From the NCBI GenBank assembly GCA_900540865.1, contig UQHH01000012.1:1-58768 (forward strand): a stretch of 58,768 bases of DNA, written 5' to 3'. The notes under the pieces were generated by a model. The model saw only the letters and a program-made list of their open reading frames with translations. It searched no databases and was not told where the DNA came from. Positions within the stretch are counted from its first letter, which is position 1; each line of letters opens with the position of its first letter. The stretch is from an uncultured Oscillospiraceae bacterium. GTDB lineage: Bacteria; Bacillota; Clostridia; Oscillospirales; Acutalibacteraceae. The translations under genes and the position numbers were made by a program. Shown here in pieces: positions 39,675 to 48,662 of this stretch.

Positions 39675-40145
39675 TCACCGCGCCTTCGGCGGATTTTTCT
39701 TCATATAGGCTTCCAATATTTCAGCGGCGTCCTGTGCAAGCAACGCGCATGGCCGTTTTTTATAATAAGCTGGAGTGCGCGGCTCCGGCTGGGGGGAATC
39801 GTCCGCCTGTACGTTTGTAAGGCCAAGCAGTTCCCTGCATATAATGGAACCGTTACGCTTTTTAAATACGTCTGCAAGGCCTTGTACCGTTTGGTAGGTT
39901 TCTTTTTTCTCCTGCACGGCTTTTGGAGAACTATAACCGTACAGTATCCCCGCTGCCATCAGCATTCCGGAAACCGTTCCACAGACCTCCCTGAGCCTGC
40001 CCATCCCGCCGCCGAAGGGTGAGGCGAGTAACACCGCCGTTTCAAAATCGAATCCCGTTTCATCACAAAACGCGCCGAATACCGCCTGCGCGCAATTATA
40101 GCCTTGTTCAAACAATTGTTTTGCCTTTTCTCCTTTATTGCTCAT
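39675..40145 (-). CDS. C_GCAxxG_C_C-family redox/metal-binding protein
   Basis: A 156-residue protein with conserved cysteines and glycines of this family: GYNCAQAVF, FGGGMGRLREVCGTVSGML, CRELLG, and RPCALL. Family members are small, often linked to reductases, but their function is not known. The first codons overlap the end of the upstream cohesin-like gene by about ten bases, so they are transcriptionally coupled. Confidence 0.8.
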   Translation of the reverse strand: MSNKGEKAKQLFEQGYNCAQAVFGAFCDETGFDFETAVLLASPFGGGMGRLREVCGTVSGMLMAAGILYGYSSPKAVQEKKETYQTVQGLADVFKKRNGSIICRELLGLTNVQADDSPQPEPRTPAYYKKRPCALLAQDAAEILEAYMKKNPPKAR

Positions 40146-41073
40146 TGGGCTCCTTCTCCTTCTTTTTCGTTTCTTCCAGCGTCTTTTGTCCTTCCTTTAC
40201 ACAGGATTCATTCACCCGTATTACTTCAGGGCTTTCCAACACCTTTCCATCACCGGAAGCAAGGCTCTTTTTTCTTTGCCCTAGTTTATATGCGGCAAAT
40301 ATGAGCAGAGCGAGCATGACCGCCAAACCGACAGCACACACGGTAAGCCAGAACCCGTTATTTTCAAAGGGATTCGAGCCGTTCTCCCCAAATGACAGGA
40401 ATCCGCCGCCTTCGCTTTCAGGGGCTTCTCCCATTTGGTTCTGTTCCCATGGGTCTATATAGCCTCCGTTACCCTCCGCCCCGTTATAGCTGTCCGCTCT
40501 GGATGAAACGCGATTTTTCGAGCCGGATGCCGGGCTTTTCGAGGAGGAGGCCGTTATTTTACGGGCCTTTGCGGGCGCGGGGGTCTCCGGCACTTTTTTC
40601 TGTACAGAAACATCGTACGCAGATGGATTTTCATAGGAAAGCCGTTGCCCCTGCACGCTCGCCGCCTGCTCGCCGTAAAGGGTAAGCGCCGTTTTTTGTT
40701 CGGAGGCGGACGCCGTAAACCTCAGGGTTATCAGTTCTTTACTCTCGGAGCTGAGCGACGTCCCCGAAGTATTGAGATAGATTATCTTTAATATGCCGTT
40801 GTCGTCATACGCGCGCAGCTCACCCGGCGCGCCGGCGCAAAGCGTTGCTTCCCGGTATGTAAGCGCCTCAGTATCGTATGCCACCGTAAACAGCATGGCA
40901 CCCAAGTCGCACCCGCTGCCGCTGGAAAGTACAATTTGTGCGGAAACGCTTTTCCCCACGGCCGCCTGTGAAGGAATATTGAGCCCATACCGAACCTCGG
41001 CCGCTGCTCCCACAGGGATAGCAGCATAAAAAAACAATAGTATACTCAGGATTACAGCGCAGCATTTTTTCAT
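40135..41073 (-). CDS. Cohesin-like domain protein anchored to the membrane
   Basis: A 312-residue secreted protein. Signal peptide to about residue 24. Residues 27-155 form a cohesin-like beta sandwich (PSQAAVGKSVSAQIVLSSGS, MLFTVAYDTEALTY, ITLRFTASA), followed by a serine/glycine-rich spacer, one membrane helix (about 235-258) and a cytoplasmic charged tail. Such proteins can hold dockerin-bearing partners or be non-cellulosomal surface modules. Whether it binds dockerins is untested. It is upstream of C_GCAxxG_C_C and downstream of tatD. Confidence 0.7.
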   Translation of the reverse strand: MKKCCAVILSILLFFYAAIPVGAAAEVRYGLNIPSQAAVGKSVSAQIVLSSGSGCDLGAMLFTVAYDTEALTYREATLCAGAPGELRAYDDNGILKIIYLNTSGTSLSSESKELITLRFTASASEQKTALTLYGEQAASVQGQRLSYENPSAYDVSVQKKVPETPAPAKARKITASSSKSPASGSKNRVSSRADSYNGAEGNGGYIDPWEQNQMGEAPESEGGGFLSFGENGSNPFENNGFWLTVCAVGLAVMLALLIFAAYKLGQRKKSLASGDGKVLESPEVIRVNESCVKEGQKTLEETKKKEKEPNEQ

Positions 41074-41093
41074 GTGCGGCCTCCCCTTGCCTG

Positions 41094-41861
41094 TTATATG
41101 GTTATGGAGAACATGCGGCAGGCATTTTCCTTTGTTTTGTTAAGAAGCTCTTCCACTGGGATTTCCCTAATATCCGCTATTCTTTCGGCGGAATATGCAA
41201 TCATTGCCGAATCGCACCGTTTTCCCCTGAACGGAACCGGCGCAAGGTAGGGCGCATCCGTCTCAAGCAGAAGCCGGTCAATCGGAACCTCACGCACGAC
41301 GTCTACACTGTGGCGCGCGTTTTTAAAAGTGACAACACCGCCCATGCTGACGGACATGCCAAGCTTTATCACCTCACGAGCCATTTCCACACTGCCTGAA
41401 AAGCAGTGGAGAAACCCCTTCGGACGGTATTTTTTAAGCAGCTCAAGGATGTCCTGATGCGCCTCCCTGTCATGCACGACTACGGGAAGCTCCAAATCAC
41501 ATGCAAGTCCAAGCTGTTCTTCAAATACCCTTTTTTGAACCTCGCGGCTGACTTCCTTCCAGTAGTAATCAAGACCAATTTCGCCAACCGCCACCGCTTT
41601 TTCATTTTGCAAAAGTTCTGTGAGCGTATCGAGGTATCCGTCCGGCGCTTTATCGGCGCATTCGGGATGGTAGCCTGCCGTCGTCCACATAAATGGGTAG
41701 CGCTGCGCAAATGCAAGCCCCATGCGTGCTGTCTTTTCATCTGTTGCTCCGTTTACTACCGCGCATACCCCCTTTAACGGCAAACCTGTTAAAAGAGCGT
41801 CGCGGTCATTATCAAACGCCTCGTCGTCGTAATGCGCGTGTACATCAAAAATAAAAGCCAT
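41094..41861 (-). CDS. tatD: TatD-family DNase
   Basis: A 255-residue TIM-barrel metal-dependent DNase. DVHAHYDD gives the metal-binding HxH, GEIGLDYYW the bridging glutamate, VHDREAHQD and CFSGS the next ligands, and LETDAPYLAP the last. 3'-5' exonuclease activity in repair and DNA quality control is known for the family. It may share a transcript with the downstream genes. Confidence 0.92.
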   Translation of the reverse strand: MAFIFDVHAHYDDEAFDNDRDALLTGLPLKGVCAVVNGATDEKTARMGLAFAQRYPFMWTTAGYHPECADKAPDGYLDTLTELLQNEKAVAVGEIGLDYYWKEVSREVQKRVFEEQLGLACDLELPVVVHDREAHQDILELLKKYRPKGFLHCFSGSVEMAREVIKLGMSVSMGGVVTFKNARHSVDVVREVPIDRLLLETDAPYLAPVPFRGKRCDSAMIAYSAERIADIREIPVEELLNKTKENACRMFSITI

Positions 41862-42054
41862 CCGTAACGTTCCCTTTCTATGTAAATTCCATCATATGGA
41901 GCATGACAACACCGCTTCCATATGGTAAAATAAGGTTGTCTCTTTTTATTTGTACAGTTTGGTTTCAGTATACTATATTTCAGCAGCATATGCAATGCGT
42001 GGTGAACAACGGTCAACCGGGCCGTTTTGGGTTGAGAAAGGGGTTGCAAAGAGA

Positions 42055-43128
42055 ATGAAGCCATACACAAGAGCCTTATGCGCCCTGCTTTGCCTCCTGT
42101 TTTTCTCGTTAAACATTGCGGGTTCCATTAATGCGGCAGCAAAACTGCCAGAGCGTTCCTCGGTGGACGAGAATCCAGGCAGCCCGGCAGAAGAACCCGG
42201 GGATTCCGCAGCACTTGGGAGCGCCACCGCCCCCGCAGCGGCGAAAGATATTAGCTTTGACCACGCGCTATACGGCGCCGTGCTCTACCAGCCGCGCAAA
42301 ATCCCTTTAACCGTAACGCCGCAGGATGGGCTGACCGGAAAAGTCACATGGTATGTGGGCAATTCCTCTGTTGCGAAGGTTGACCAGGGCGGCGTTATTA
42401 CAATGAAAGCAATGGGGCAGACCGCTTTGTTTGCCGTCACGGAGGACGGAAAATCCGCCGTATGCGTTGTGCGCGCGGAGCTGCCTGACGAGTGGTTTAT
42501 CGAGGACGTTCCGCTTTTATGTCAATGGGAAGACTTTCCTTCCGGCTGTGAATGCGTCAGTACAACCATGCTGCTGCAATATTACGGCTATGATATTTCT
42601 CCCTATGATTTTATAGACGACCATGTACCAACCGGCTTTCTGCGCGAGGAAAGCGACGGCTCCCTTTTCGGGCCGGACACCTCTTCGGTGTTTATCGGCA
42701 GTCCGTACTCTACCGAATCGCTCGGCTGTTTTCCGCCGGTAATGGCGCACGCCGCCGGGCAGGTGCTGGAGGAGGGCAGCGAGGCGGTCGTGACGACCGG
42801 AACGCCGCTTGACAGCATGCTTCGCAATTACATCGTATACAACAAGCCGGTGCTTATCTGGGCGACCATGTATATGTGGGAACCCTTTATTACATACGAA
42901 TGGACGGTAGAGGACGCGGCCGAATATTCCCCCTACAAGAACGGCGATACCTGCGCCTGGATTGCAAACGAGCATTGTCTGGTGCTCACGGGTTACGACG
43001 CGGATTACTACTATTTCAACGACCCAAACTACACCTATTCCGTCCGCTATGAGCGCGATATACTGGAACAGCGCTTTGAAGAGTTGGGCCGTTCGTCCAT
43101 GGCGATTAAGGGAGATATTCAAAAATAA
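42055..43128 (+). CDS. Secreted Ig-like/C39-family peptidase-like protein
   Basis: A 357-residue exported protein with signal peptide to residue about 27 and a serine/proline-rich linker. Residues about 70-145 look like a BIG2-type Ig-like domain (LTVTPQDGLTGKVTWYVGNSSVAKVD). The rest resembles Peptidase_C39_2: FPSGCECVSTTMLLQYYG with the catalytic Cys, IANEHCLVLTGYDADYYYFNDPN with His and Asp. ATG 42055 is chosen over 41950 because GAAAGGGG precedes it and the signal peptide starts there. The role may be cleavage of a bacterial peptide or wall maintenance. Confidence 0.75.
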   Translation: MKPYTRALCALLCLLFFSLNIAGSINAAAKLPERSSVDENPGSPAEEPGDSAALGSATAPAAAKDISFDHALYGAVLYQPRKIPLTVTPQDGLTGKVTWYVGNSSVAKVDQGGVITMKAMGQTALFAVTEDGKSAVCVVRAELPDEWFIEDVPLLCQWEDFPSGCECVSTTMLLQYYGYDISPYDFIDDHVPTGFLREESDGSLFGPDTSSVFIGSPYSTESLGCFPPVMAHAAGQVLEEGSEAVVTTGTPLDSMLRNYIVYNKPVLIWATMYMWEPFITYEWTVEDAAEYSPYKNGDTCAWIANEHCLVLTGYDADYYYFNDPNYTYSVRYERDILEQRFEELGRSSMAIKGDIQK

Positions 43129-43147
43129 AAAACTTACTGTATAGCAA

Positions 43148-43177
43148 GGGAGGGAAGGCCGGCTGGCCTTCCCTCCC
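43148..43177 (+). terminator. Terminator between convergent genes
   Basis: GGGAGGGAAGGCC-GGCT-GGCCTTCCCTCCC, a perfect 13-bp stem followed by GTTCTTT. It may also stop the leftward protease transcript. Confidence 0.8.
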
Positions 43178-43218
43178 GTTCTTTCATCTTGACGCATCAC
43201 AGTCCGGTATAAAAAGCG

Positions 43219-46200
43219 CTACGAGATTTTGGTCTGAATTCCGTTTTGATAGGTGTAAACACCCGCTTCAAAACGGTAATTGAAGCCGTTTTGGCTGTCC
43301 CAATTGCCGTTGCCGTCGTTGAAGCAGACGTTGGCATATTGCGCGTCGCCTAAATCGATTGTATATTTGTGCGTGTAACCGCTCAAATCATTCGACGCGG
43401 CCATTTTTACGCCCGGTACGTTCGTCCACGCACTGTCCCCCACCTGATAATGGATATTGGGATTATCGTAGCCCTTATAATAGATTGTCAGTGTGTTTGA
43501 CGCTTTTTCTAAAACCGTAACCTCTATAGTTTTTTCAGCCTTTTGTCCTTTTGCGTCCTCCATGTAAAACCTGACAGTATAATTTCCCGCCTCCTGCGGC
43601 GTCCATTTTGCCGTGTGTACTGTGTATTGGCCGTCCTGGGTGCAGTCAAAAGTGCTGGAAACTACCGGTTTATCACCCTTCTTGATTGCCAGTCCATGTA
43701 TGTTAGGCCCATAACTAAACTGCTCGTTGACCGTGCGCGCCGTAAACACCATTTCCGTGCCGACCGTGCCTATTTCCGGGGAAGCGGTAAACGATATAAT
43801 TTCCAAACCCTCGATTTTCAGGTCGATTGTTTTTGTGCCTACTACTCCGTTTGCGTCCTTTACATTGACAAAGGCTTTGTAGTTACCGCCTTCATATGTC
43901 GTAAAGTCGCAGCTGCTATTTTGGGAATACTGCGTAACCCATTTTTCTGTCCCGTTAGCGTCCAGAAGGCCGAACTGGTACTCATATGGTGCTGTTCCTC
44001 CCTCTGCCGCGGCGTTCAGGCTGATTGTTTTTCCTACGGCGGGGGAACCGTCCCCGCAGCTTGCTGTTAACCGGGTAACCTTAGGTTTTGTAAGGTCAAG
44101 CGGGGTAATAGTTCCGCCGCTGTAGCCATAGGTTCCCGCCTTAAATTGGTAATTCGCGCCATTTTGGCTGTCCCAATTGCCGTTGCCGTCGTTAAAGCAG
44201 ACGTTGGCGAATTCTGCGCCTTCTAAATCGATTGTATATTTGTGCGTATAGCCGCTTACTTCATTTGTCTGGGCCATTTTGACGCCCGGCACATCTGTCC
44301 AAGCGCCGTTTCCAACCTGATAATGGATGTTGGGGTCGGTATAACCCTTATAATAAATTGTCAGGCTGTTCGGTTTGTTTTCCGTTACGGTAAACGATAA
44401 GGTCTTTGACGCTGTTTGTCCGTATGAATCTTCAACATACAGTTCAGCCGTGTAATTACCGGCTTCCTGCGGCGTCCATGAAGCTGTAAGATTATTGTAT
44501 GGGTAAGTGGTAACAGATTTCATATCAAGCGTTTCAACCGTTACGCCGTCCTTTTTAATCGTAAGTGAATGAGTAAAATTACCCATATAGTACAGCTCGT
44601 GAATCGTCGTCCCTGTAAATAACAGCTCTGTTGCAGTCGGTACGGTTTCCTGAGACACAGCAAACTCAGTAATTTCCATTCCTTTTATTTCTATATCCAT
44701 TGTTTCCGTCGAAATTGCGCCGGTTGCGTCTTTTACATTTACAAACGCAGTAAAATTGCCTTTTTCGTAGCACATAAAGTAATAAAAGTCATTTGCGGAA
44801 TACTCTGTATCCCACTTGATGGTTCCGTCGGGATTCTTAAGCCCGAACTGAAATTCGTATGGTGAATATCCTCCCAAAGCGCTTGCGTTAAAGCCAGCAA
44901 TTTTTCCATAAACAAATGTCTCTGTTTCATCGGTATTGAGCTTAAAGTCTGCAATTCGCAGTGTAGTCAAATCAAGCGGCGTGATGGTTCCACTTTCAAA
45001 ACCATAGGTTCCCGCTGTAAAACGGTAGTTTTTACCGTTATTGCTGTCCCAGCTATTATTGCCGTCGTTGAAACAAACGTTGGCGTATGACGCGCCATTG
45101 AGGGGAATGGTGTATTTATGCGTATAGCCCTCCACGTCATTTATTGGGGTCATTGCTATGCCCGGCACAGCAGTCCAGGCGCCGTTTCCTGCCTGATAGT
45201 GGATATTGGGGCTGCCATAACCCTTATAGTAAATGGTCGCCGTGTCTAAATCCCTGACCTCGAGAAAAATTTTTGCTGTAGCAGTAACTCCGATTTTGTC
45301 TGTTACTATAATCTGGGCTGTATAATTACCTGCTTCCGTTGGCGTCCATACGGCCCTCACGGTGGTGGACATAATTGAGTCGTCCAGCTTTTTTATGGTA
45401 ACCGCCGGTTCAGCGACGGTTTTCCCGTCTTTGAGGATAAACAGACTAAATTTATTGCCAAAGGGCATATTCAGCTGCTCGTAAAGCGTTGTGCCGCTAA
45501 ATGTAATTTTATTTCCGACATAGGCTGGAGACTGCGAATCAGCCGTAAAGGAAGTAAATACGGCAGGCTTGTTTTTTACCGTAACAATGGACGATTTTTC
45601 GGCCGTGCTTCCCGCGACATCCGTTACCTTGACTGTAACCTTATAGATTCCTTCGCCTCTGAAGTAAATTTCAGTATAGGAGCCGGATTCATAAATATTG
45701 GCTTGCCCAGATTCTCCGGTTACAGTATTTACCGCTGTGAATTGGTACTGGTACGGTTCATAGCCTCCCTGTACATTGGACTTAAATATAACTTTTTGGT
45801 TCGTAGAGGCTGTATTATCTTCAAGCTGCGTTGTAAACGAGGTGATTGTAAGCGGCTCAATGTCTACATCCTCCGTAATAATTTTGTGAAAACCATCTCC
45901 AAGCGTATAATATGCGCCGCCGTTGTCGTCCCAGTTTCCCTTCCCGTCTGTAAAACATACAGCGGCGGTCTCTGTATCGGAGCTCAGTTCGATGGCATAC
46001 TTATGCGTATAGCCTTCCATTTCGTCTGAACGCTCCATTGGAACACCCGGCTGCTGCGTCCACTGGCCGTCGCCTGTTTTATAGCAGATATATGGGTTAA
46101 GGAAGCCCCTGTAGTATACAACCGCAGCCTTCCTGTCCGACTGATAAAAACTAAGGGTTTTTTTTGCTCCATTGAGCGCAAACGGGGTGCTTTCACCAGA

Positions 46201-47640
46201 CGTGTAGGTTTTACCCGTGTTGTTATCCACAATTGTTGCTTCTTTTACCGTAAAGACCGAAGCATCCGTTTCATTGTCAGTAAATGTAACGGTCCAATTG
46301 TAATCCCGAAAATTTTCTGAATCGAGATTTTCTACTACCCTATCCAAATCGCAGCACATAAAACCATCGTTTTCGTCTGTAGTTCCATCATAGGAATAAT
46401 TGTCGAAAAATGAATGGACTTCCTTATACGGTGTGACCAACGCGCTATAGAGCGTTCCATCCTTTTCAGCCGTGATATTAACCCGCGTTGTTCCACGGTT
46501 ATTGGAATTTAAAGTATACCTCAGAACAATACCGGAGTCAGAGTCATACGGCTCAACATCAATTCTTGCAATCAAACTAAAAATAGGACAATCAATTCTA
46601 TTGGAAGTGCCTGGCTCCAGAATTGCCGAAACCCTGTTGAGCGCGTCGTAGGAGACCCAAATAAATCCATCGTTCATCATATAAGAGTCGCCCCAGGAAT
46701 TTGCTACTTTAAACGCGCCCTTTTCCTGCTCTTGAACAATGTTGTCGCCGTTGATGTCAACCCACAAATCGTCGTTATAGCCGACAATCGTCATCCTGTG
46801 GCCGCCATCCATACTGCTCAGTCCAATGGCGATGTTTTCTCCCGCGTAATCCGCGTTTTCCGGCACCTCCGTGCGTCTTGATATTTTGCTGTACATCCAA
46901 CCGTACATGTAGGTAGAAAATGTCAGGACTTCCCCATTGGACAGCGCTGTCTTAATTATGCCCAAGTCCTCATCCCTGGGGTTAGTAATGGGTGTATCAT
47001 CATGCTCTAAGCCTACTGAAAGATACTGGTAATCCTTCAGCCGGTAGTCTGAGGTACCGCTCCAGATTTCGTTTTCCGGGCTCCAGCTGAGATAATCGGT
47101 ATCATATGGAACCTGACTCATGGTTGCGGCACCCTGGTTATTCAAAACCTCATAATTTGATTCGCAGGAAGAGCCTGTGTCAGTTCCCCCATTAACTAAG
47201 TTATAGGTCCATTTAGGAGAAAAACAGTTTTCAGGCGTGCTGGGCCGATTTAGGGCCTTATTCATTGTGTATGTAAATTGGTAGTAAGTCTGCGCCCAGC
47301 TGGCACAGGACCCAAGTCGCCCCTGATCCCCAATTTCCGGAAAAAACCGGCTCTGGCTGTTGTCCACCTTAGCCGGCAGCGCACTGCTTGCGGAGCGCAG
47401 GCGACTACTGTTCGCCGCCTTATAATAATCCGCAATCGAGCTGATGACCGGACCCTTTGGGTTAACCTCTTTTGTCAGCGATAGGTCGCCTGTCGCCATC
47501 GACCGTGCCCCATCATAGGAAACCATCTCCGGCCCCTGCTCCTCTGGGCTTTCGAGGGCAAGCGCCGCCGGAATACCCGACAACACCAGCAGGCACGACA
47601 ATAATAATGCCACAATTTTTTTCTTCATTTCTTTCCTCAT
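43219..47640 (-). CDS. Giant papain-like protease with Ig/PKD-type and CBM25-like starch-binding repeats
   Basis: A 1473-residue exported protein. After the signal peptide (to residue ~29) comes a C1A papain-type protease: GDQGRLGSCASW with Cys112, MDGGHRM with His281 and KVANSWGDSY with Asn314. A calcium-type loop, DINGDNIVQ, lies between His and Asn. Four CBM25-like modules follow, each with YYKGY-PNIHYQ-type and NDGNGNWDS motifs, separated by PKD/Y_Y_Y-like domains. GAGGAAAG before the second ATG (47628) makes it a possible alternative start. It should cleave protein while held on starch. Confidence 0.8.
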   Translation of the reverse strand: MRKEMKKKIVALLLSCLLVLSGIPAALALESPEEQGPEMVSYDGARSMATGDLSLTKEVNPKGPVISSIADYYKAANSSRLRSASSALPAKVDNSQSRFFPEIGDQGRLGSCASWAQTYYQFTYTMNKALNRPSTPENCFSPKWTYNLVNGGTDTGSSCESNYEVLNNQGAATMSQVPYDTDYLSWSPENEIWSGTSDYRLKDYQYLSVGLEHDDTPITNPRDEDLGIIKTALSNGEVLTFSTYMYGWMYSKISRRTEVPENADYAGENIAIGLSSMDGGHRMTIVGYNDDLWVDINGDNIVQEQEKGAFKVANSWGDSYMMNDGFIWVSYDALNRVSAILEPGTSNRIDCPIFSLIARIDVEPYDSDSGIVLRYTLNSNNRGTTRVNITAEKDGTLYSALVTPYKEVHSFFDNYSYDGTTDENDGFMCCDLDRVVENLDSENFRDYNWTVTFTDNETDASVFTVKEATIVDNNTGKTYTSGESTPFALNGAKKTLSFYQSDRKAAVVYYRGFLNPYICYKTGDGQWTQQPGVPMERSDEMEGYTHKYAIELSSDTETAAVCFTDGKGNWDDNGGAYYTLGDGFHKIITEDVDIEPLTITSFTTQLEDNTASTNQKVIFKSNVQGGYEPYQYQFTAVNTVTGESGQANIYESGSYTEIYFRGEGIYKVTVKVTDVAGSTAEKSSIVTVKNKPAVFTSFTADSQSPAYVGNKITFSGTTLYEQLNMPFGNKFSLFILKDGKTVAEPAVTIKKLDDSIMSTTVRAVWTPTEAGNYTAQIIVTDKIGVTATAKIFLEVRDLDTATIYYKGYGSPNIHYQAGNGAWTAVPGIAMTPINDVEGYTHKYTIPLNGASYANVCFNDGNNSWDSNNGKNYRFTAGTYGFESGTITPLDLTTLRIADFKLNTDETETFVYGKIAGFNASALGGYSPYEFQFGLKNPDGTIKWDTEYSANDFYYFMCYEKGNFTAFVNVKDATGAISTETMDIEIKGMEITEFAVSQETVPTATELLFTGTTIHELYYMGNFTHSLTIKKDGVTVETLDMKSVTTYPYNNLTASWTPQEAGNYTAELYVEDSYGQTASKTLSFTVTENKPNSLTIYYKGYTDPNIHYQVGNGAWTDVPGVKMAQTNEVSGYTHKYTIDLEGAEFANVCFNDGNGNWDSQNGANYQFKAGTYGYSGGTITPLDLTKPKVTRLTASCGDGSPAVGKTISLNAAAEGGTAPYEYQFGLLDANGTEKWVTQYSQNSSCDFTTYEGGNYKAFVNVKDANGVVGTKTIDLKIEGLEIISFTASPEIGTVGTEMVFTARTVNEQFSYGPNIHGLAIKKGDKPVVSSTFDCTQDGQYTVHTAKWTPQEAGNYTVRFYMEDAKGQKAEKTIEVTVLEKASNTLTIYYKGYDNPNIHYQVGDSAWTNVPGVKMAASNDLSGYTHKYTIDLGDAQYANVCFNDGNGNWDSQNGFNYRFEAGVYTYQNGIQTKIS

Positions 47641-47939
47641 CTCTTTCTTCCTGGTTTAAACTACTTGTCATTTATTATAGTGTAAAATTTTTTCACATCA
47701 TTTTCGGCTATACATCCTGTGGTTCTCTCCTTATTTATCCTCCCGATGTTATTTAACCCGTGCATGTATTACCGCATAATTATATGAAAACGTTTACACT
47801 AACTTATTCATTATACTTATCAAAACAAATTTGTAAATAGTTTATTATATAATCAGTCCAGGTTATCGGACAGAATTAACAAGCATGGATAATAAATAAG
47901 AACCCCCGACGCAGGAGTCGTCCTGTATCGGGGGTAGCT
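47641..47939. other. Intergenic region upstream of the protease gene
   Basis: 299 bases, AT-rich. It contains the leader of the protease gene and, at 47902-47935, the terminator of the HAD-phosphatase gene. No other feature is recognised. Confidence 0.5.
47902..47935 (-). terminator. Terminator of the HAD-phosphatase gene
   Basis: ACCCCCGA-C-GCAGGA pairs with TCCTGT-A-TCGGGGGT around GTCG, with a T-rich leftward tail (TTCTTATTT). Confidence 0.7.
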
Positions 47940-48629
47940 TTACTGATAAAATCTAACGTTATGCTTTTTTATAATGGGAATGACCTGCTCCAAGTCCTCC
48001 GCCTGCGCGTAAAGCAGAGGGAAAATTTCCTCCGTGGGGGGCAGAAGGTCGGGCACCATAACGGGCAGCATCCCAGCTTTGTGCACGGAAAGAATACCGT
48101 TAATGGAATCCTCAAGCCCCATGCACTGCTCCGGCGGGAGCTTTAAACGCCTTGCCGCCTCAAGGAAAATATCGGGCTCAGGCTTGCCGCGCTTCACCAT
48201 ATCGCCGCAGACGACCGCGTCCACATAAACGGTAATTCCCGCTTTTTCAAGAATCCGCGGTGCCGTAGCGCTGCTGGTCGAGGTTGCGACCGCGCTTTTA
48301 ATTTCATTATCCTTTAAAAAGGACAGCAATTCAAATACGCCTTTTTTGACGGGCGCCCCTTTTTCTTTGATATATTCCCAAAACCATGCGAGGTTCTGCT
48401 CCCGCAGGCGGTCGTAGTCAAAGCCTTCCCCGAACTCCTTCTCATAAATCTTTCTGGTGTCCAGGCTCCGAAGCCCAACGGTCGTTTTAAAAAGCTCCAT
48501 AGAAAGCGTAAAGCCCATTTGCTCTGCCGCCCTGCTGCATAAATCAAAGGTCAGGCGTTCCGTGTCGAGCAGGAGGCCGTCCATATCGAATATGACGCCT
48601 TTAATCGGGTTTGCCTTGCTCATAAGCAT
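47940..48629 (-). CDS. HAD-superfamily phosphatase, beta-phosphoglucomutase-like
   Basis: A 229-residue HAD hydrolase of the PGM-like type: nucleophile motif FDMDGLLLDTE, VATSTSSA as motif II, KRGKPEPDIFLEA with the lysine, and GLEDSINGI with the final aspartates. The four-helix cap supports small phosphosugars or related substrates. M at 48629 with AGGAAGGG before it is preferred over a TTG at 48647. It lies downstream of fprA in the same direction. Confidence 0.85.
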   Translation of the reverse strand: MLMSKANPIKGVIFDMDGLLLDTERLTFDLCSRAAEQMGFTLSMELFKTTVGLRSLDTRKIYEKEFGEGFDYDRLREQNLAWFWEYIKEKGAPVKKGVFELLSFLKDNEIKSAVATSTSSATAPRILEKAGITVYVDAVVCGDMVKRGKPEPDIFLEAARRLKLPPEQCMGLEDSINGILSVHKAGMLPVMVPDLLPPTEEIFPLLYAQAEDLEQVIPIIKKHNVRFYQ

Positions 48630-48662
48630 CTTTCCCTTCCTAATCAAAACAAATACGGGCGT

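Noticed and set aside
43543..44070. Plus-strand frame inside the papain-protease gene
   Set aside because: Antisense to coding repeats, no ribosome binding site, composition biased by the opposite strand.
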